DNA from: an uncultured Bacilli bacterium
GTDB taxonomy: Bacteria > Bacillota_I > Bacilli_A > RF39 > UBA660
Direction of reading: 5' to 3'
Assembly (NCBI GenBank): GCA_947587565.1
Contig: CANPYA010000050.1
Span: 1-9,148 of the forward strand
DNA: 9,148 nt
Under the pieces are notes generated by a model, which was not told the DNA's origin, searched no databases, and was given only the letters and a program-made list of their open reading frames with translations. Below, in pieces: positions 6,750 through 9,148 of the stretch; position 1 is the first letter of the stretch, and each line of letters opens with the position of its first letter. Both the position numbers and the translations under genes were made by a program.

Positions 6750-6794
6750 TTGCAAACAAAAAACAAATATGCTATTATCTAATTATAGAGGAGG
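6750..6794 (+). promoter_or_regulatory. Extended -10 promoter and ribosome binding site of lemA
   Basis: TTGCAA (6750-6755), a 17-bp spacer and TATTAT (6773-6778) form the promoter, with TGC directly before the -10 box as in extended -10 promoters. The start of transcription would be near 6785. A strong Shine-Dalgarno AGAGGAGG (6787-6794) follows, seven bases before ATG 6802. The leader is about 16 bases. Confidence 0.7.
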
Positions 6795-6801
6795 AATAAA
6801 T

Positions 6802-7356
6802 ATGCCAGTTTGGTTAATTGTTATTATTGTTGTATTAGTCTTACTTGTTTTATATGTTGTTAGTGTTTACAATAGTTTAGTTTCTTTAAGAAATAAAGTA
6901 AATGACCAATATAGTCAAATTGATGTCGAATTAAAAAGAAGATTTGATTTAGTACCTAACTTAGTTGAAACAGTTAAAGGCTATACAAAACATGAAAAGA
7001 CAACTTTAGAAGATATTGTTAAAGCAAGAAATACTTATGCAAATGCTGGAAACATGCAAGATCAATTAAAAGCTGATGGAGAACTTACGAATGCTATTAG
7101 TAAATTATTTGCTCTTGCCGAATCTTATCCAGATTTAAAGGCGAATGAGAACTTTATTAACTTACAAAATGAACTATCAGAAATTGAACAAAAAATTGTT
7201 TATGCTAGACAATTTTACAATGACTCAGTTCTTAAGTTAAATAATAAAATTGAAATGTTCCCATCAAATATTGTTGCGGGTATGTTTAATTTTAGCAAAA
7301 AAGAATTCTTTGAAGCTTCTAATGAAGAACGTGCAAACGTTAAAGTTAAATTTTAA
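6802..7356 (+). CDS. lemA: LemA family membrane protein
   Basis: LemA proteins are small, single-pass, mostly helical membrane proteins found across bacteria; their biochemical role is not settled. The 184-residue product has an N-terminal membrane segment (about 3-25). A helical region follows with the family hallmarks RRFDLVPNLVETVKGY (46-61), a KARN segment (74-77), ALAESYPDLKANENF (104-118), NLQNELSEIEQKI (120-132), ARQFYND (135-141) and FPSNIVA (153-159). Length is normal. ATG 6802 is chosen over ATG 6769 because AGAGGAGG lies at ideal spacing from it and the upstream ATG falls inside the promoter. It precedes a DUF2207 protein, a recurrent pairing in bacteria that suggests a shared membrane process. 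The stop codon is built into the stem of an intrinsic terminator, so most transcripts probably end here. Confidence 0.95.
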   Translation: MPVWLIVIIVVLVLLVLYVVSVYNSLVSLRNKVNDQYSQIDVELKRRFDLVPNLVETVKGYTKHEKTTLEDIVKARNTYANAGNMQDQLKADGELTNAISKLFALAESYPDLKANENFINLQNELSEIEQKIVYARQFYNDSVLKLNNKIEMFPSNIVAGMFNFSKKEFFEASNEERANVKVKF

Positions 7357-7378
7357 GGCATTATTTAATGCCTTTTTT
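7355..7378 (+). terminator. Intrinsic terminator or attenuator fused to the lemA stop codon
   Basis: AAGGCATT (7355-7362), loop ATTT and AATGCCTT (7367-7374) make a perfect 8-bp stem. The stem runs directly into a T tract (7373-7378). The last two bases of the lemA stop codon are the first two of the stem. The DUF2207 start codon is only 14 bases after the T tract, so no separate promoter fits. Partial read-through probably feeds the downstream gene. Confidence 0.85.
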
Positions 7379-7392
7379 AAGGTTGTGATTAA

Positions 7393-9057
7393 ATGAAATT
7401 TAAATATATATTATTTTTGATTATTGGTTTACTTTTTACTAATATTGTTTATGCTAATGATATTAGTAATATTAATATGAGTATTTATGTAGATAATAAT
7501 GGAGATGCCCATATTAAAGAAAAATGGAATGTTAATATGAGTGAAGGTACAGAATTATTTAAGTCTTATTATCATATTCAAAATTCAGAAATAACTGATT
7601 TTAGTGTTAAGATGAATGATATATCTTTTAATACTTTAGATACTTGGAATGTTGATACTACTTTTGAAGAAAAAAAGTATAAAGCTGGAATAAATTATGT
7701 GAATGATGGTTATGAATTATGTTATGGTATTTCTAAATATGGTACTAATACTTATGAAATGGATTATACAATTACGAATTTTGTCGTTAGTACTAGTGAT
7801 AGTGATATGATTTATTTTAATTTAATTCCGGATGATATATTTGAAAGTCCTGATAATATTTATATTAAGATTTATAGTGATTTTAGTTATTCTGAAACTA
7901 TAGATGTCTGGGGTTTTGGTAATTATGGAGGAGAAGCCTATGTCTATGATGGTTATATAGAAATGCAACACGAAGATGAACTTGATAGTAATGAATATAT
8001 GACTGTTTTAGTTAAATTTCCTAAAGGTACTTTTAATACTAATGTTACCTTAGATGAAGATTTTAATTATTATTATGATATGGCTGAAGAAGGTGCTACT
8101 ACTTATATTGATGAATCTGATAAATTTAGTATTAGTGAATTTTTTGTAACTATAATTGCCTTTATTGTTTATAGTTTACCATTTATTATAGTCGTTATAG
8201 CTATATCAAGAGCTAATACTAGTGGTTATGGTACTAAGAAATTAAAATTTAATAAAGGTATTAAGAATGTTAAAGATGTCCCATATTTTAGAGATATTCC
8301 TTGTAATAAAAATATTTTTGAAGCTTATTGGATAGCTTGTCAATTTGGTTTAGTTAAAAATAAAAATGACTTTTTAGGAGCTATTCTTCTTAAATGGTTA
8401 AAAAATAAAAATATTGAAAATGTGGTAGTTAATACTAAAAAGAGTAAGAATGCTTTAAAATTTAATAACTCAAATGGTTTAAATGAAAAAGAGTTAGAAT
8501 TATATGAAATGATGAATGAAGCAAGTGTTGATGGTATATTAGAAGATTACGAATTTACAAGATGGTGTAAAAGTCATTATTCTAAAATATTAAAATGGTT
8601 TAATGAAGTTATTGATAATACCACGATGGAATATGTAAGTAAAGGATTAATAACTGAAGATAAAAAAGTAATAGGAACTAATTATGTAGTTAATGATAGC
8701 ATACATGAATATGGTATGCAAATGGCTGGTTTAAAGAATTTCTTAAAAGATTTTTCCAATATTAAAGATCGTTATCCTATTGAAGTTAATTTATGGGAAG
8801 AATATTTAATGTATGCCCAAATATTTGGTATTGCTAAAGAAGTAGCGAAAGAATTTAAAAATTTATATCCTGATATTATTACCGATGATTATTATAATGA
8901 TATTATCTTTATTCATACGATATCATATAATGGAGTTCATGCCGCAACAACGGCAGAGCAAAGGGCCCAAAGTTATTCTGCTGGTGGTGGTGGATTCTCC
9001 TCTGGTGGTGGAGGCGGTGGTGCCTTTGGTAGTGGTGGAAGTATCGGTTATCGTTAA
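7393..9057 (+). CDS. DUF2207 (YciQ-like) membrane protein with a Gly-rich C-terminal tail
   Basis: The family has an exported N-terminal DUF2207 domain, a membrane section and a cytoplasmic C-terminal part; its function is unknown. The 554-residue product has a signal peptide (1-21, probable cleavage after VYA), an extracytoplasmic beta-rich domain (about 22-245, with YVDNNGDAHIKEKWNVN near its start), and one strong membrane segment (about 248-272). A long soluble C-terminal region follows with family-like FEAYWIACQFGLVK (309-322), LKNFLKDFSNI (447-457) and LWEEYLMYAQIFGIAKEVA (467-485), then a Gly/Ser/Phe tail (about 527-554). The usual second hydrophobic hairpin before the KDFS region is not evident; residues about 405-445 are polar. 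ATG 7393 has only a modest AAGG (7379-7382) ten bases upstream, overlapping the end of the lemA terminator. Expression therefore appears deliberately low relative to lemA. Confidence 0.88.
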   Translation: MKFKYILFLIIGLLFTNIVYANDISNINMSIYVDNNGDAHIKEKWNVNMSEGTELFKSYYHIQNSEITDFSVKMNDISFNTLDTWNVDTTFEEKKYKAGINYVNDGYELCYGISKYGTNTYEMDYTITNFVVSTSDSDMIYFNLIPDDIFESPDNIYIKIYSDFSYSETIDVWGFGNYGGEAYVYDGYIEMQHEDELDSNEYMTVLVKFPKGTFNTNVTLDEDFNYYYDMAEEGATTYIDESDKFSISEFFVTIIAFIVYSLPFIIVVIAISRANTSGYGTKKLKFNKGIKNVKDVPYFRDIPCNKNIFEAYWIACQFGLVKNKNDFLGAILLKWLKNKNIENVVVNTKKSKNALKFNNSNGLNEKELELYEMMNEASVDGILEDYEFTRWCKSHYSKILKWFNEVIDNTTMEYVSKGLITEDKKVIGTNYVVNDSIHEYGMQMAGLKNFLKDFSNIKDRYPIEVNLWEEYLMYAQIFGIAKEVAKEFKNLYPDIITDDYYNDIIFIHTISYNGVHAATTAEQRAQSYSAGGGGFSSGGGGGGAFGSGGSIGYR

Positions 9058-9058
9058 A

Positions 9059-9074
9059 AGAGTAGAAATACTCT
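9059..9074 (+). other. GAAA-tetraloop hairpin right after the DUF2207 stop codon
   Basis: AGAGTA (9059-9064), the GNRA-type loop GAAA and TACTCT (9069-9074) form a perfect 6-bp stem one base after the stop. No T tract follows, so it is not itself a terminator. It could stabilise the 3' end of the message together with the long terminator ten bases on. Confidence 0.5.
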
Positions 9075-9083
9075 CAGACTGTT

Positions 9084-9121
9084 GACAAATAGGTAAAATT
9101 TTTTACTTATTTGTCTTTTTT
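9084..9121 (+). terminator. Long intrinsic terminator of the lemA-DUF2207 unit
   Basis: GACAAATAGGTAAAA (9084-9098) pairs with TTTTACTTATTTGTC (9101-9115) over 15 positions, with one G-U wobble in RNA. Six T residues follow (9116-9121). The AAAA/TTTT end of the stem is near-symmetric. An A run precedes the T-rich half, so the structure may also act on the opposite strand, though less convincingly. Confidence 0.8.
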
Positions 9122-9148
9122 ATGAAAAAAGTTTTGAAATATACTTTT
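9122..9148 (+). CDS. Possible start of a further gene running off the window
   Basis: ATG 9122 opens a frame reading MKKVLKYTF to the window edge. An MKK start is common for exported proteins, but there is no Shine-Dalgarno; the terminator T tract is directly upstream. If real, it would need a leaderless transcript. TTGACA (9082-9087) lies inside the terminator with only a poor -10 (ACTTAT) 17 bases on. Nine codons are too few to judge. Confidence 0.15.

Noticed and set aside
6769..6801. lemA start at ATG 6769
   Set aside because: It overlaps the -10 box and lacks a ribosome binding site, whereas AGAGGAGG serves ATG 6802.
8885..9085. Small plus-strand frame overlapping the end of the DUF2207 gene
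   Set aside because: It lies out of frame within the conserved C-terminal part and Gly tail; the Val-rich stretch is the GGT repeat read in another frame.

Overview
The window looks like a chromosomal segment of a low-G+C (roughly 30% by eye), Gram-positive-type bacterium. It is probably an uncultured Bacilli, Erysipelotrichia or RF39-like gut lineage, but that assignment is an inference from gene content and style. All intact genes are on the + strand. The standard bacterial code fits: every tryptophan in the conserved proteins is TGG, and no TGA interrupts a gene, as would be expected if this were a Mycoplasma-type code.

Positions 1-4122 are a reduced division and cell-wall (dcw) cluster. 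It holds a SpoVD/FtsI-type class B penicillin-binding protein with one PASTA domain (5' end outside the window), mraY, and an ftsW/spoVE-type SEDS glycosyltransferase. The murE, murD and murG genes usually interleaved here are absent. The penicillin-binding protein frame is broken by two TAA codons six bases apart, at a conserved L-[ST]-[IL]-D motif. The SEDS gene has no ATG, GTG or TTG at a good distance from its strong ribosome binding site; an ACG sits there instead. The cognate transpeptidase/SEDS pair therefore both carry apparent expression defects, while mraY between them looks normal.

Positions 4123-6711 hold a two-gene unit for exported proteins behind a clear sigma-A-type promoter and a pair of 22-bp imperfect palindromes spaced 40 bp apart. 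The first protein is a membrane- or lipid-anchored CAP (SCP/PR1) domain protein with a long Thr/Lys/Glu-rich stalk. The second is a membrane-anchored protein with a Cys-containing, possibly RsgI-like ectodomain, one InlB B-repeat, and a C-terminal domain I do not recognise.

Positions 6712-9148 hold lemA behind an extended -10 promoter, then an intrinsic terminator fused to the lemA stop codon. Next comes a DUF2207 (YciQ-like) membrane protein with a Gly-rich tail that appears to lack the family's usual internal membrane hairpin, then a GAAA-loop hairpin and a long terminator. No promoter fits between lemA and the DUF2207 gene, so the terminator probably works as an attenuator setting their ratio.

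The common theme is envelope biogenesis: lipid II precursor synthesis (MraY), glycan polymerisation and cross-linking (SEDS and PBP), and surface-anchored or membrane-associated accessory proteins. I saw no tRNA, rRNA, CRISPR array, insertion sequence or phage gene.
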